Source of the DNA: Sulfurovum sp.
GTDB lineage: Bacteria; Campylobacterota; Campylobacteria; Campylobacterales; Sulfurovaceae
Assembly: GCA_027049035.1 (NCBI GenBank)
Contig: JALTVI010000115.1
Coordinates: 33,024-97,023, forward strand
Direction: 5' to 3'
Length of the DNA: 64,000 bases
Below the pieces are notes generated by a model. It searched no databases and had not been told where the DNA came from. It saw only the letters and a program-made list of their open reading frames with translations. Position 1 is the first letter of the stretch, and each line of letters begins with the position of its first letter. The position numbers and the translations under genes are program-made. Below, in pieces: positions 9,335-18,280 of this stretch.

Positions 9335-9882
9335 GCAACATCACACAAATTATTGTAGATGCAACGATGGCATTTGTTGGGATTTGGAGAAAATGGCGTA
9401 TCAAAGCGAAACTGTCGTATCTTTTCCAACAATCGCATAAAACCATTATAATACTTTTCACTCTCTATCGGTAATGGTATAGGATAACTCTTGTTGTCAT
9501 CCATGCTATAGAGCTTCAATTTTTCCACACTATACCCCATATCGATAAGGCAATAGTATTGTGCATAAAGCTGATAGACATATCCGTCATAGATACGCTT
9601 GATCTTTTTCTTCCGTTCTACAAGAAGTTTTTTAACTTTGTCATACATGTCGATTTTGCCGCCGATATGAAATCTACTCGAATAAACCTCGATCGTTTGT
9701 AAAACATTCTTTGATGTCGTATAACGCTTTTCATCCAAGCTCTTATGCGCTATCGTTCCAGCCACCTGATCCGTACTCTGGTAAAGCCTCGTATCGATCT
9801 TGCCGTAGAGTTGATGAAAATAGATCGATCTCGGACAAAAGATAAAATCATTTAAAAATGAAATAGGAATATACCCTTCCAT
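9328..9882 (-). CDS. cas4: CRISPR-associated exonuclease Cas4
   Basis: Cas4 (184 residues) trims prespacers and helps select PAM-proximal ends. C16 and a C-terminal cluster (C171, C174, C180, C184 in CHRCIYNNLCDVAC) provide the iron-sulfur ligands. The RecB-like nuclease residues are H46, D78 (GGKIDMYD), E89 and K91 (VERKK). It starts one base after the cas12a stop and overlaps cas1, so it is cotranscribed. The protein seems complete and active by motif. Confidence 0.93.
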   Translation of the reverse strand: MEGYIPISFLNDFIFCPRSIYFHQLYGKIDTRLYQSTDQVAGTIAHKSLDEKRYTTSKNVLQTIEVYSSRFHIGGKIDMYDKVKKLLVERKKKIKRIYDGYVYQLYAQYYCLIDMGYSVEKLKLYSMDDNKSYPIPLPIESEKYYNGFMRLLEKIRQFRFDTPFSPNPNKCHRCIYNNLCDVAC

Positions 9883-9883
9883 C

Positions 9884-12800
9884 TTACTCTATCCCTTGAG
9901 CGAATCGAAGCCACTCTTTATTGGTGATTGTTAAATCTGCTTTTGCTACATCATCCGCCTCTTTAAATCTTTGCACTAGCATCAACCCTTTTCGTGCGAT
10001 ATTATATGCACCGTTGGCATCCGCATCTTTTGGCAATGAATTGTCACTTTTTCTACTATCAAAAAACTCTCCGCTGCTATTTTTTACAGGAGATAGCAAG
10101 TAATCATCACCTGTTTTACTGCTCGAATTTCGCATTTGCAACATCAGCTTGAAAAGATAGTGCAGCTTTTTGAAAAACTCGACACTATCTTGCATAAGTA
10201 TATATGCTTGTAAATTTTCTGTTTGTCCGTTAAAAAGCTCTTTAAACGCTTTGGTTAAATCGATAGTTTCGTCATCCCATTGGTTATTTTTAGAAGGGTT
10301 TCTAAAAGTTCTTATACGCTCGCCAAAACTGCATAGCGTCCACTCGGTTCGTGTCCCTTCAGCTTTTCGATGAAAATCGTTATAATCAAAACTAAACTCA
10401 AAATAATCCTCTTGTTTGTTATAATTTATCGATTTAAATTTGCTAAAAAATTCCCTTGATTTTTCTTTGTTGTAGTATTTTGCATCAAAGAGGTTTACAA
10501 ATCCGGTGGTTGGGTCTATTTTAGAGGTATTCCAAGCCGGCACATAAAATAAAATACCATTTTGTTTGCCCATCTTTTCAAAGCTAATAAATTTATTGGT
10601 TAGCTGCAAAGCTTTAAGCGCACCGCCAAGTTCAGTAGGCTCTTTTTTCTTATCGACCAGATAATTAAGCTTATCTATAAGCATTTTCTCAAACTTTTGA
10701 TACACTTGTTTTTCTACCTTAAAACGCCCTCTTTTGAAGCCAAAATTTAAATCTTCTAACACTACGATAGCATTATGCTCTACTATCAAAGTTGCAATTT
10801 TATGGATAACATGGCTCATATAGCCCTCTTTGAGCTCTTTGATTCTCTCGATACTTTCCCAATTAAGACGGGCTTCTTCTCTCTCTTTCTCTTTTGCATC
10901 AAGCTTTTGATGATAATCTACTTTGTGCTTTTTGCCGTTATAGCTGTTTACTATAGTATTAAGCGAATATTGTTCTACTATTCTTCCTTTGCCGTCTATT
11001 AGCGCTAGATAAAGCAGATGCCTCTCGCCCCTATCGATACCTATGATTTTTATATCATCCGTATGCTCTTTTATTTTTTGACGGATAAGATTATTATGCT
11101 CTTTATTCGAGAGATTCGAGGCTTTAAAATTTAGCGTGATTGGCACATGAAATTGGAATTTATCAAGCGCAAAACGTCTATCTTTAATAATCGGATAATT
11201 AAATTTATCTTTTAATTCCTTTGCATGGTGCCCCTCTTTCCAAGTTTTCTCACCATATTCGATTGAGCGTTTACGATAGAAAATTTCCGCTTCTCCGTTG
11301 AGCTTATAAACTACATCTTTTAAATTTGCATCATCAAACACCATACGCCAATAAATCGTATGAAGATTTGGCGTTCCTTTGCTATATGGCGAAAAGTCTT
11401 TATTGTAAATCTGAAATAAGTAGAGTTTACCTTCATCAACAAACTGTTCTATCACTTGTGCATCGATATTTTTAAAAGCTATTTTATATCCTTGAAGCTC
11501 TACTTCTTTATAAAATTCACTTATATCTTGATACTTTTTAGTATCTGTAAAATCAAACTCAAATTCTCGCCAATCCGGGTGTTTTTTAATCGATGCTTTA
11601 AAAAAGTCAATGAGATTGTGGCAATCATCAAGATTAAACGTTTCTCCTTTTTTGTGCGTGCCCTCTTTATATTTAGCCAAAAGGGATTCCGAAGGGGCAA
11701 ACTCGTCTATCCTGCGTTTTGAAAAAAATACCTTTGGCAGCATTTTATTTGGACCGGGCAAAAGCTTATATTCAATTTTCCGGTATACGTTATGCGTACC
11801 GCCCTCTTTGATATTTTGAAAAATTTTATTATGCTTTTTATCCATGATACCAAGATAAAAAAGACCGTCTTTCTCAAAAAGAACACCAAGATTATCTCTT
11901 TCTTTATTAACATCCCATCCGTCGAGCAGTGTGCTGTTTTCAAAATTCAATTTAAACTTTTCTTTCGAATAAGGCTTTTTAGTCAAAAAATTTCGAACCT
12001 TGTTAAATAGCGGAATCACCAGGCTTAACGCCTCGTAATAAATATCAAAATAAGCATAAAAAGCGATATCTTTTTCAAGTTCATCTTTGACATAAAGAGG
12101 CTTTAAAAAGTGCTGCAAATTTAATAGCGATTGAAGAAGTGCTTTGATTTTATCTTTATTTTCTCGATCATTATTCCAAGCTTCATAAGCACTCTCTATT
12201 TCAACTCTTAAATCTCTAGCTTCATCGTTTCCATAAGTGCCAAACTCTTTAAAATAATCAAAAAGCGATATCTCTTCTCCGTATTCTTTGAGCGCCTCCT
12301 CTATTTGTGCAATAGAAAAGTAGCTCTTTTTCTTATCAAAAAATTTTCTTCTTTTCTCGTCAATATCAGATGCGTTTGCTATACGGGGATTTTCTCTTAA
12401 ATGATGCTCCCACAAGGCATCTTTAATTGTAGAATAGTTCCCAAAAATTGCTTGAGAAATATCGGTAAGAGATTTGTCGTTTTTGATATACACGGTGTTT
12501 AAATCATATTCATTAGACTCTTGAAAAAGCTTATCAAACTTTTCTAATAAGTTTACCTCCCCGTCGCAACACTTAAAGCGTAAAATATTTGCATCATAAT
12601 ACGCCGCAATTGCCTCGCTCATCTCCTGAGTATCTTCAAAAGATTCAGGAAGCCAAGAGAGAGCTTCCCTATCGCTCAGAATTTGTTTATAAAGTGGTTT
12701 CATATTCGGTAAATCTCGTTTTGATAGTCCATTTTTTCTATGTAGATTTATCTTTTCATTGAGACCTTGAACCTTTGTGCCATCATCCAAGACAATTCCG

Positions 12801-13528
12801 CCTATGATGGCGTTATAGATATCAATATGCGTTTGACTCATAAGATATTGATAGTAATCTAAAGAGAATACATCTTCTACCGTTGCACCTTTTAAGGCAT
12901 CTTGCGTGTTAAGTTCTTTTTTAGCATCTTCTATAATTTTCGAATAGCGCTCTTTTATAAGTTCAAAAAGCCTTTTATTTTGTAAAAAAACAGGCAAATT
13001 CTCATGCACTACTCTATATGCAATTGCCGTATGTTTAGCTTCATTACTATAGATGTTTTTTCTATTTTCATGAAAACCGGTTAAATATGTAGTAAATTTC
13101 TGGAAGTTTTTTATGATATTCTTATCTTCCGAAGTAACTTCCGGATGCTCCCAATTTGGCAAAACTTTAGTAAGAAGCTCTTTTTTAAATAGATATTTCC
13201 AATTTGGATGCTCCTCAAATGCTTTGCGCATCTGCTTTCGCATTTTCGTTTGAATTTTTTCAAAAACTTTTTCATCTCGAGCAGAATCAAAAAATAATCG
13301 TTCATAACATCGCAACCCTTTGAGCCTAACACTACTTAAAGCTTCAGAGATAAAATCCTTATGGTAAAAATCGATTATCTTTTTTAATCTTTCATACTCT
13401 TGAGCCCTTTGCTCATCCTCTTTAATCAAGCCTTTTGCCTCGATATGCTCCAATGTTTTGCCAATTGGTTTTAACTCGAAACGCAATGTCTTTTGCACTG
13501 AAAATTGATTGGTCAACTGTAAATGCAT
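9884..13528 (-). CDS. cas12a: Type V-A CRISPR effector nuclease Cas12a (Cpf1)
   Basis: This crRNA-guided DNA nuclease has 1214 residues, at the short end of the family (about 1200-1300). The RuvC residues are visible: D832 (IGIDRGERH), E925 (VVLEDLNFGFKRGRFKVEKQ) and the DADANGAY aspartates at 1168/1170. The Nuc-domain arginine is R1133 (LQMRNS). PAM-interacting and wedge segments (KMLPKVFFSKRR near 595-606; SKGTPNLHTIYWR near 716-728) and the pre-crRNA processing segment (about 764-794, with HH and DKFQFH) are conserved. It should process its own array without tracrRNA. It is the first gene of the cas operon, 106 bp after a WYL regulator gene and just behind an operator-like repeat cluster. 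Confidence 0.98.
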   Translation of the reverse strand: MHLQLTNQFSVQKTLRFELKPIGKTLEHIEAKGLIKEDEQRAQEYERLKKIIDFYHKDFISEALSSVRLKGLRCYERLFFDSARDEKVFEKIQTKMRKQMRKAFEEHPNWKYLFKKELLTKVLPNWEHPEVTSEDKNIIKNFQKFTTYLTGFHENRKNIYSNEAKHTAIAYRVVHENLPVFLQNKRLFELIKERYSKIIEDAKKELNTQDALKGATVEDVFSLDYYQYLMSQTHIDIYNAIIGGIVLDDGTKVQGLNEKINLHRKNGLSKRDLPNMKPLYKQILSDREALSWLPESFEDTQEMSEAIAAYYDANILRFKCCDGEVNLLEKFDKLFQESNEYDLNTVYIKNDKSLTDISQAIFGNYSTIKDALWEHHLRENPRIANASDIDEKRRKFFDKKKSYFSIAQIEEALKEYGEEISLFDYFKEFGTYGNDEARDLRVEIESAYEAWNNDRENKDKIKALLQSLLNLQHFLKPLYVKDELEKDIAFYAYFDIYYEALSLVIPLFNKVRNFLTKKPYSKEKFKLNFENSTLLDGWDVNKERDNLGVLFEKDGLFYLGIMDKKHNKIFQNIKEGGTHNVYRKIEYKLLPGPNKMLPKVFFSKRRIDEFAPSESLLAKYKEGTHKKGETFNLDDCHNLIDFFKASIKKHPDWREFEFDFTDTKKYQDISEFYKEVELQGYKIAFKNIDAQVIEQFVDEGKLYLFQIYNKDFSPYSKGTPNLHTIYWRMVFDDANLKDVVYKLNGEAEIFYRKRSIEYGEKTWKEGHHAKELKDKFNYPIIKDRRFALDKFQFHVPITLNFKASNLSNKEHNNLIRQKIKEHTDDIKIIGIDRGERHLLYLALIDGKGRIVEQYSLNTIVNSYNGKKHKVDYHQKLDAKEKEREEARLNWESIERIKELKEGYMSHVIHKIATLIVEHNAIVVLEDLNFGFKRGRFKVEKQVYQKFEKMLIDKLNYLVDKKKEPTELGGALKALQLTNKFISFEKMGKQNGILFYVPAWNTSKIDPTTGFVNLFDAKYYNKEKSREFFSKFKSINYNKQEDYFEFSFDYNDFHRKAEGTRTEWTLCSFGERIRTFRNPSKNNQWDDETIDLTKAFKELFNGQTENLQAYILMQDSVEFFKKLHYLFKLMLQMRNSSSKTGDDYLLSPVKNSSGEFFDSRKSDNSLPKDADANGAYNIARKGLMLVQRFKEADDVAKADLTITNKEWLRFAQGIE

Positions 13529-13583
13529 TCTCTCTCCTAATATTTAGTTCTCATCATCTTATCATTTTCTCAACCCCATTTCC

Positions 13584-13609
13584 CATTTTGGGTCAAAATG
13601 TCATTTTGA
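13584..13609 (-). promoter_or_regulatory. Operator-like half-site cluster upstream of cas12a
   Basis: Three alternating heptamers, CATTTTG (13584-13590), CAAAATG (13594-13600) and CATTTTG (13602-13608), make two overlapping inverted repeats; the second, TCAAAATGTCATTTTGA, is a perfect 17-nt palindrome. The cluster lies 56-81 bp before the cas12a ATG. It is a good candidate binding site for the adjacent WYL regulator, by inference from position only. Confidence 0.5.
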
Positions 13610-13634
13610 TATCTTACCACAACCATACGGACAA

Positions 13635-14543
13635 TTATTTGTCCATTTCACTCATCTCTCTCAAATATTGCTCCACATCCTCTCTCAAACTATCTCTTAG
13701 CAACTTAGGTTCAATGATGTGCAGATGGGGTAGCCAGTTTTTGATCTCGGGCAAAAGTTCCATAGGGTGGGTGATGGTGTAGACAAACTCGGCAGTGCCA
13801 TCGTTGTGGGGCATGTCGAGTTGTTGGCTGGGGTGGAGGGGTACCTCTTTGAGGTAGCGGGTGGCGTAAGCAGAAGCGTAGATACGTACATCAAAAGGCA
13901 TGGCATCGTCATTGCTCCAGATCGAGGCACGGCGGTTGGCTTTGACTATCTCCTCCGGGGTCAAGTCCTGAGGGGTGTTGGCAAGCAGGGTAAAGTCTCT
14001 GATCTTCAGAAAATCAAAGGGGCGTACCTGTGCGGTGGTATCCTCCTTTGCCAGCAGGTACCATTTGCCTTTGGCAGTGTAGAGTTTGACCGGTGAGACC
14101 ATTTTGGTAGTGGTAATGTTACGGTTGTTTGTGTAAACAAATCGGCATTTGCATCCCTTTTCAATGCTCTCTATGATCGACTCGGCAATCTGCTTGTCTA
14201 TGCCGCTGTAGGCAATGGCAAACGAGATAAGCGGTATCCCCTCCCCGCTGCCGCCAAGACACTCGATGCTAAGCCCGGCGTTGGAAGCAAAGGCATGCAA
14301 CAGTGCAGAAGGTAGACGGCTCATGCGTGAAAGCTGAGAAGTATCGATGCGGTACTCCCCTCTTTTGGAAAGCAGAGGGATACCCGCACCGGAAATCTTC
14401 TTCAAATCTCTTCGTATCGTACGGCTGTCCACACGGTACTGCTCTGCCATCACATTGACATGCAGACGCTCAAACGCATACAAACGCCTGAGTATATCGA
14501 CAATTCTCTCAACAGGCTGTGCCTTTTTTACATACTTTTTCAT
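13635..14543 (-). CDS. WYL-domain transcriptional regulator
   Basis: A 302-residue regulator with an N-terminal winged HTH (about 10-65; VDSRTIRRDLKKI recognition helix) followed by a WYL domain (about 125-190; VSPVKLYTAKGKWYLLAKE) and a C-terminal WCX-like domain. WYL domains sense nucleic-acid or nucleotide ligands and often control phage defence; a WYL protein represses a type I-D CRISPR locus in Synechocystis (family knowledge). It lies immediately before cas12a on the same strand, with an inverted-repeat cluster between them, so it probably regulates the cas operon and may be cotranscribed with it. Confidence 0.88.
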   Translation of the reverse strand: MKKYVKKAQPVERIVDILRRLYAFERLHVNVMAEQYRVDSRTIRRDLKKISGAGIPLLSKRGEYRIDTSQLSRMSRLPSALLHAFASNAGLSIECLGGSGEGIPLISFAIAYSGIDKQIAESIIESIEKGCKCRFVYTNNRNITTTKMVSPVKLYTAKGKWYLLAKEDTTAQVRPFDFLKIRDFTLLANTPQDLTPEEIVKANRRASIWSNDDAMPFDVRIYASAYATRYLKEVPLHPSQQLDMPHNDGTAEFVYTITHPMELLPEIKNWLPHLHIIEPKLLRDSLREDVEQYLREMSEMDK

Positions 14544-14604
14544 GTAAAAATCATAACCAAAAAAGAGCTTCTTTCAAAATTTTAAAATTTTTTCCAAAAA
14601 CCCC

Positions 14605-14633
14605 TTGACAAGTAATGCATTTGGTGCTATAAT
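14605..14633 (+). promoter_or_regulatory. Consensus sigma-70 promoter of the tRNA operon
   Basis: Perfect TTGACA (14605-14610) and TATAAT (14628-14633) boxes with a 17-bp spacer lie 34 bp before tRNA-Gln. The strength matches stable RNA transcription. The start site would be near 14640. Confidence 0.92.
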
Positions 14634-14667
14634 GCCGTCCACATAAGCCATAGAGCTTACAGACGAA

Positions 14668-14742
14668 TGGGGTATCGCCAAGTGGTAAGGCAACTGGTTT
14701 TGGTCCAGTCATTCGGGGGTTCGAGTCCCTCTACCCCATCCA
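14668..14742 (+). tRNA. tRNA-Gln (TTG)
   Basis: A 75-nt cloverleaf with acceptor stem TGGGGTA/TACCCCA, anticodon loop centred on TTG within ACTGG-TTTTGGT-CCAGT, T arm GGGGGTTCGAGTCCCTC and encoded CCA. It is the first gene behind the consensus promoter. Confidence 0.96.
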
Positions 14743-14762
14743 TTTTGAACTTCGGTTCAAAA
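14743..14762 (+). other. Hairpin between tRNA-Gln and tRNA-fMet
   Basis: A perfect 8-bp stem (TTTTGAAC / GTTCAAAA) closed by a TTCG tetraloop starts directly after the CCA of tRNA-Gln. It may be a processing signal or a weak attenuator. It lacks a clean U-tract, so full termination is unlikely and tRNA-fMet is probably cotranscribed. Confidence 0.6.
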
Positions 14763-14775
14763 TACTTTCTTCTGT

Positions 14776-14854
<79 letters not shown>

Positions 14855-14902
14855 TCAAACTCCCATAAAATCGAACTTTCAAGCGTTTTAAATACTCAAC
14901 GA

Positions 14903-16015
14903 TTATTTAGCGATGTCACCATCATTGTCACCACGCGTGGTGACACTCTTTTTGAAGGGGTCAAAGCTGCGCGAAATACGCAACTGCTCCCCCTCGATAT
15001 AGCGGGCGTATTTTTCAAGGATCATCTTGGTATTGGTGTGTCCGACGATCTGCGCGATCTCCACCACGCTCAACGCGCCCGATTTGAGCATTGCCGTGAT
15101 GAAGGTGTGTCGGGTGTTGTAGATCCTGCGGTATCTGATTCCCAGCTCTCTAAGCAGCCGATACCAAGGACCGTAGGGCGCGTGTCCTCGGATATTGTCG
15201 ATGCCGTAGAGGTGCTTTCCGTTGCGCGAAAAGAGCCAAATGCTCTTATCCAACCTTGCCTGATTGATCTGATCCTCGATATAGGGCTTAAGCACGTCAA
15301 AGAGCGGTACCCTTCGGATACTCCTTGCCGTTTTAGGCGTGCTTACGATCCCTTTGGATATACTTCTTTTGAGTTCAATGACATCCTCCCCGATGTCGCC
15401 GATCTGAAGCCCTATCACTTCACCGCTTCGCATACCGGTATAGAAACCGATCGCCAAAAAGTTTCGCAAGGTACGCGGTGCGGCGGCAAGGATCCGCTCC
15501 ACCTCTTGGGGCGTAAACGGCTCGATCTTCTCCTCGTCCTCATCGATGCTCTTTTTCTTGGGCTTGGAGATATGCACGAAGGGATTTTTCTCGATCACCT
15601 CTTCCTGGATGGCGATCTCGAAGATCCCCCGACAGGTGGAGATATAGCTACCGACGGTTTTGGGCTTTAGCTCCTTCATCGAAGCCACCCACGCGCGAAG
15701 CTCGGATACCTTGATCTCTCGAATATCCCGATTTTTAAAGAACGCCAGGATTTTGGCGACGCGCCCTTTGATCTCCCAATAGGTCGCCAAATCCTCTTTG
15801 GAAAGCAGATAGAGATCGGCAAACTTCTCTATCGGTTCCTCTTTTTGCCTCTGCTCCTTTTGCTTGAGATGCAGCTCAAGTGCCGGCAGAAATTCCCGTG
15901 TGACGCGTTCGCGGTTTTGCGGCGTATCTCGCAAACCGGTACTGCGCTGTTTCCAGCCGTCACGGGTTTTGTATTTGATTTGCAGGATTCCCCTGCGGGC
16001 ATAGATACTTGCCAT
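14903..16015 (-). CDS. int: Tyrosine-type site-specific integrase
   Basis: This 370-residue recombinase has an N-terminal arm-binding region, a core-binding domain (about 60-150) and a C-terminal catalytic domain. Probable catalytic residues are R196 (TGMRSGE), K228, R302 (YNTRHTF, with Tyr at the usual first His of box II), H326 (VGHTN) and Y336 (LEKYARYI). It sits 50 bp from the tRNA-fMet 3' end and points toward it, the normal layout for tRNA-targeting elements. Its last codons contain arm-type sites. It should catalyse integration and, with Xis, excision. Confidence 0.95.
   Translation of the reverse strand: MASIYARRGILQIKYKTRDGWKQRSTGLRDTPQNRERVTREFLPALELHLKQKEQRQKEEPIEKFADLYLLSKEDLATYWEIKGRVAKILAFFKNRDIREIKVSELRAWVASMKELKPKTVGSYISTCRGIFEIAIQEEVIEKNPFVHISKPKKKSIDEDEEKIEPFTPQEVERILAAAPRTLRNFLAIGFYTGMRSGEVIGLQIGDIGEDVIELKRSISKGIVSTPKTARSIRRVPLFDVLKPYIEDQINQARLDKSIWLFSRNGKHLYGIDNIRGHAPYGPWYRLLRELGIRYRRIYNTRHTFITAMLKSGALSVVEIAQIVGHTNTKMILEKYARYIEGEQLRISRSFDPFKKSVTTRGDNDGDIAK
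14914..14945. repeat. Putative integrase arm-type sites (left)
   Basis: TGTCACC at 14914-14920 is followed by a perfect 20-nt palindrome TGTCACCACGCGTGGTGACA at 14926-14945. The same GTGGTGACA unit recurs near the right ends at 32492-32500 and 33841-33849, each about 40 bp inside the att core. Such repeats flanking a core are typical integrase arm sites. Confidence 0.6.
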
Positions 16016-16062
16016 TATTTGGACTCCTTTGGAGTCACCACAAGCCGCATCGTCATTTTATC

Positions 16063-16287
16063 CTACCAATCTTTCATCTTCATCAGACTCATCGCCTGAT
16101 TGTGCTCTTTGCTGCTTTGCAGCAGCCACGCTTCCAGCTCTTCAAGGTTAAAGAGCATATGCCCGATATAGGGGTTTTTGACATAGTGCCTCCCCTCCTC
16201 CCAAATATTCTCTTTGATCATCTTTCGCGCGGTCTGTTCCGAAATCGCAATGTAATTGGTCAATTGTCCGATTTTCACCCATTTCAT
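16063..16287 (-). CDS. Excisionase-like HTH protein
   Basis: A 74-residue MerR/AlpA-like winged helix protein (LTNYIAISEQTARKMIKEN recognition region; LEELEAWL tail) placed between integrase and relaxase. Size and position fit a recombination directionality factor, which would bias the integrase toward excision. Its start overlaps the relaxase stop by four bases (ATGA), so it is made with the relaxase. Confidence 0.75.
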   Translation of the reverse strand: MKWVKIGQLTNYIAISEQTARKMIKENIWEEGRHYVKNPYIGHMLFNLEELEAWLLQSSKEHNQAMSLMKMKDW

Positions 16288-17918
16288 CGCCCCATTCCTT
16301 TCTTGGATTTTTGATTCACAGTTTTGTAGTCATTTCGCCACAGTTTTGTAGTCATATCTTTTTTGGTACCTTCTTTTTGGTGTTTGGCGGCATCGCGGAT
16401 CTCCTGCATTGTCTTATCCTTGAAGTTGATCTTTAGATCGTACTTCTCGGTAACGGCAAGCACCTTTTGTTTAAAGGCAAGATCCCCGGATATATCAAGA
16501 TGATTGCCATACTTGGCAATGCTCATTTCAAGCATCTCTTTGATAGCAAGTTCGTTGCTGTCAATAGTGATGCGTAACCGGTCGCCTTTGTCGATGATCT
16601 TTCCGTGATCGCCGATGCGATAGACAACCAAGCCCTGCTTGGTGATCTGCGGATCCTTGGTAATGAAGATCTTGTGATCGGTCTTACCCAGGATCGCTTT
16701 TTCATCCGGCTCCAGTTTTACTTTGGTCTTACGCAACGCTGCCAAAGCTTTACTGTCGCCCTCTAAGGCTTTTTGGATCAAAAACTCTTTGTAAGAGATT
16801 TGATTTGTCTTTTTGTGGATCTCATCTCGTTTGGCTTTGTAAGCCTTGGAGAGTTCTTGATACTCTTTTTTGCGGTTGGCAAAAAGAGATTGGTAAATGT
16901 TCCGCTTCGCCTTGGGTGTCAAAAAGAGATCCCGCTTGGTTTCGCTAATGAGGCGTTCATACTTGGCTTTGATCGCCTCTTTTGCCTGAGTGTTCTCCTG
17001 CTTTGCTTCGGATAGGAGCTGCTTCTTGGCGGCTCTTAGCTCATCGCTTCGCTTTTTATACTGTTCCCATAGGTCGTGCTTTGGCATCCCAAATTCCCGT
17101 TTGGGCTTGGTATCGATGCTTTTAAACTCCAAAGGCTTTCCAAAACGCTTCTCAAGCTGGGCTTTGGAGAGGCTTCGATGGATACTGCTACTTTTTACAA
17201 AGAGTTTTCGGCTCTTGTGGGAAATGACCACACCGTTACCCCGCGGCTTGAGTTCCAGGTTGGATTCTGCAAGCACCTTTTGCAAATCCTCAAAGGTGGC
17301 TTTTTCGTCCTTGATGACCTTTTGCAGATCCTCAAGCACCTCCTCCTTGATCCAGGTGGAGAGGTTCTTTACGCCGCTGTGGATCTCTGCATCTTTGCCT
17401 TTGCTTTTGCCGGTGATGTGGCGGCGGTTTTTGTCGATGTGGTTGTCGTATTTGAGCTGATAACGCTCCTCGATCTCCTCGGCGGCTTTTTGCAGCTTCA
17501 AGATACTTTTGATCGGATCGATCCGGTTGTGGGTCTTGGGGCAAATTCTGCTTACAGCGATATGGATATGGAAATTATTGGTGTTGTCGTGCGCTACGCT
17601 AAAGCGGTAGTGATCCTCCATCCCTATCGATCTAAGCAGATCCTCTTCGATTTGGCGTAATACTTCGCCGGAGGGCACCTTCTCATCTTCCTGGAAAGAG
17701 ATGATCAAGTGCATATTTTTATCGCTCTTGGTGCGCTGATTGAGTTTGTTGTGCTGCTCGATAAAGCGGATGTTCTGCTCGATGCTCTCAAACGGGCAGT
17801 TGGTCATATGCATGTAGTTCTCAGCCACTTTCTCTCCTTCGTGTTCTTTGTCTCGTATATAATCCGCCAGTCCGCCGAAGCTGCCGGTACCTTTGGAGGG
17901 CACCATCTTGACGATCAT
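16284..17918 (-). CDS. MOBP-family relaxase (TraI/VirD2-like)
   Basis: This 544-residue protein should nick oriT and pilot the transferred strand. The N-terminal relaxase domain (about 1-190) has candidate catalytic Tyr20 (LADYIRDKE) and the metal-binding motif HDNTNNFHIHI with H110, H117 and H119. The remainder is charged and helical, with no helicase or primase motif visible. The family is that of RP4 TraI, which matches the TraJ-like gene upstream (four-base overlap) and the RP4-like oriT at 25.0 kb. Its last codons contain a tandem pair of a sequence also found after traK. Confidence 0.92.
   Translation of the reverse strand: MIVKMVPSKGTGSFGGLADYIRDKEHEGEKVAENYMHMTNCPFESIEQNIRFIEQHNKLNQRTKSDKNMHLIISFQEDEKVPSGEVLRQIEEDLLRSIGMEDHYRFSVAHDNTNNFHIHIAVSRICPKTHNRIDPIKSILKLQKAAEEIEERYQLKYDNHIDKNRRHITGKSKGKDAEIHSGVKNLSTWIKEEVLEDLQKVIKDEKATFEDLQKVLAESNLELKPRGNGVVISHKSRKLFVKSSSIHRSLSKAQLEKRFGKPLEFKSIDTKPKREFGMPKHDLWEQYKKRSDELRAAKKQLLSEAKQENTQAKEAIKAKYERLISETKRDLFLTPKAKRNIYQSLFANRKKEYQELSKAYKAKRDEIHKKTNQISYKEFLIQKALEGDSKALAALRKTKVKLEPDEKAILGKTDHKIFITKDPQITKQGLVVYRIGDHGKIIDKGDRLRITIDSNELAIKEMLEMSIAKYGNHLDISGDLAFKQKVLAVTEKYDLKINFKDKTMQEIRDAAKHQKEGTKKDMTTKLWRNDYKTVNQKSKKGMGR
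16313..16357. repeat. Tandem CACAGTTTTGTAGTCAT repeats in the relaxase 3' end
   Basis: Two copies of CACAGTTTTGTAGTCAT, 22 bp apart, lie in the last codons of the relaxase gene. A third, with the longer match GATTCACAGTTTTGTAGTCAT, is at 25635. The role is unknown; they may be scars of recombination or rearrangement within the element. Confidence 0.6.
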
Positions 17919-18280
17919 AAAAGCCGCTCCGCGATGGCAAGCAGGCGGGCTTGTCGCGCCTCGATCTTTTCAATGATCTGCTGCACATCTTCATAGCTAT
18001 GCTTTCCAAGCTTCGCTTGCGCTTTGTACTCTTCGTTTTGGGTGAGCCATAGCTTAAAAAGACCTCCCAGCCGACCCAGATCGGCGCGGGCTTTGATCAG
18101 CTCGTCCAAAGCGTGCTGATCCACCACGGAGGTCAAGGGATACGCCAAAGCAAGATCTCGAAGATAACTTGCCGCACTCACCCCGCAACTCTTCGCGCGA
18201 TTTTGCAAAAGAGCCTTTTCAGATGCATCCACACGGACTTTGATCTGTAGATCTCTTTTTCGCTTTTCCGATCTGCTCAT
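17915..18280 (-). CDS. traJ: TraJ-like relaxosome accessory protein
   Basis: This 121-residue basic protein begins with a ribbon-helix-helix-like segment (about 10-45) and has the segment VVDQHALDELIKARADLGRLGGLFKLWLTQNE, which closely follows RP4 TraJ. TraJ binds the oriT inverted repeat and recruits the relaxase. Here it directly precedes and overlaps the relaxase gene, but the oriT itself lies 7 kb away, next to the TraK-like gene. The symbol is used by resemblance. Confidence 0.82.
   Translation of the reverse strand: MSRSEKRKRDLQIKVRVDASEKALLQNRAKSCGVSAASYLRDLALAYPLTSVVDQHALDELIKARADLGRLGGLFKLWLTQNEEYKAQAKLGKHSYEDVQQIIEKIEARQARLLAIAERLL

Noticed and set aside
13529-13634. Search for a tracrRNA or scoutRNA near cas12a
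   Set aside because: No antirepeat was seen in the spaces around the cas genes, and Cas12a processes its crRNA without one.
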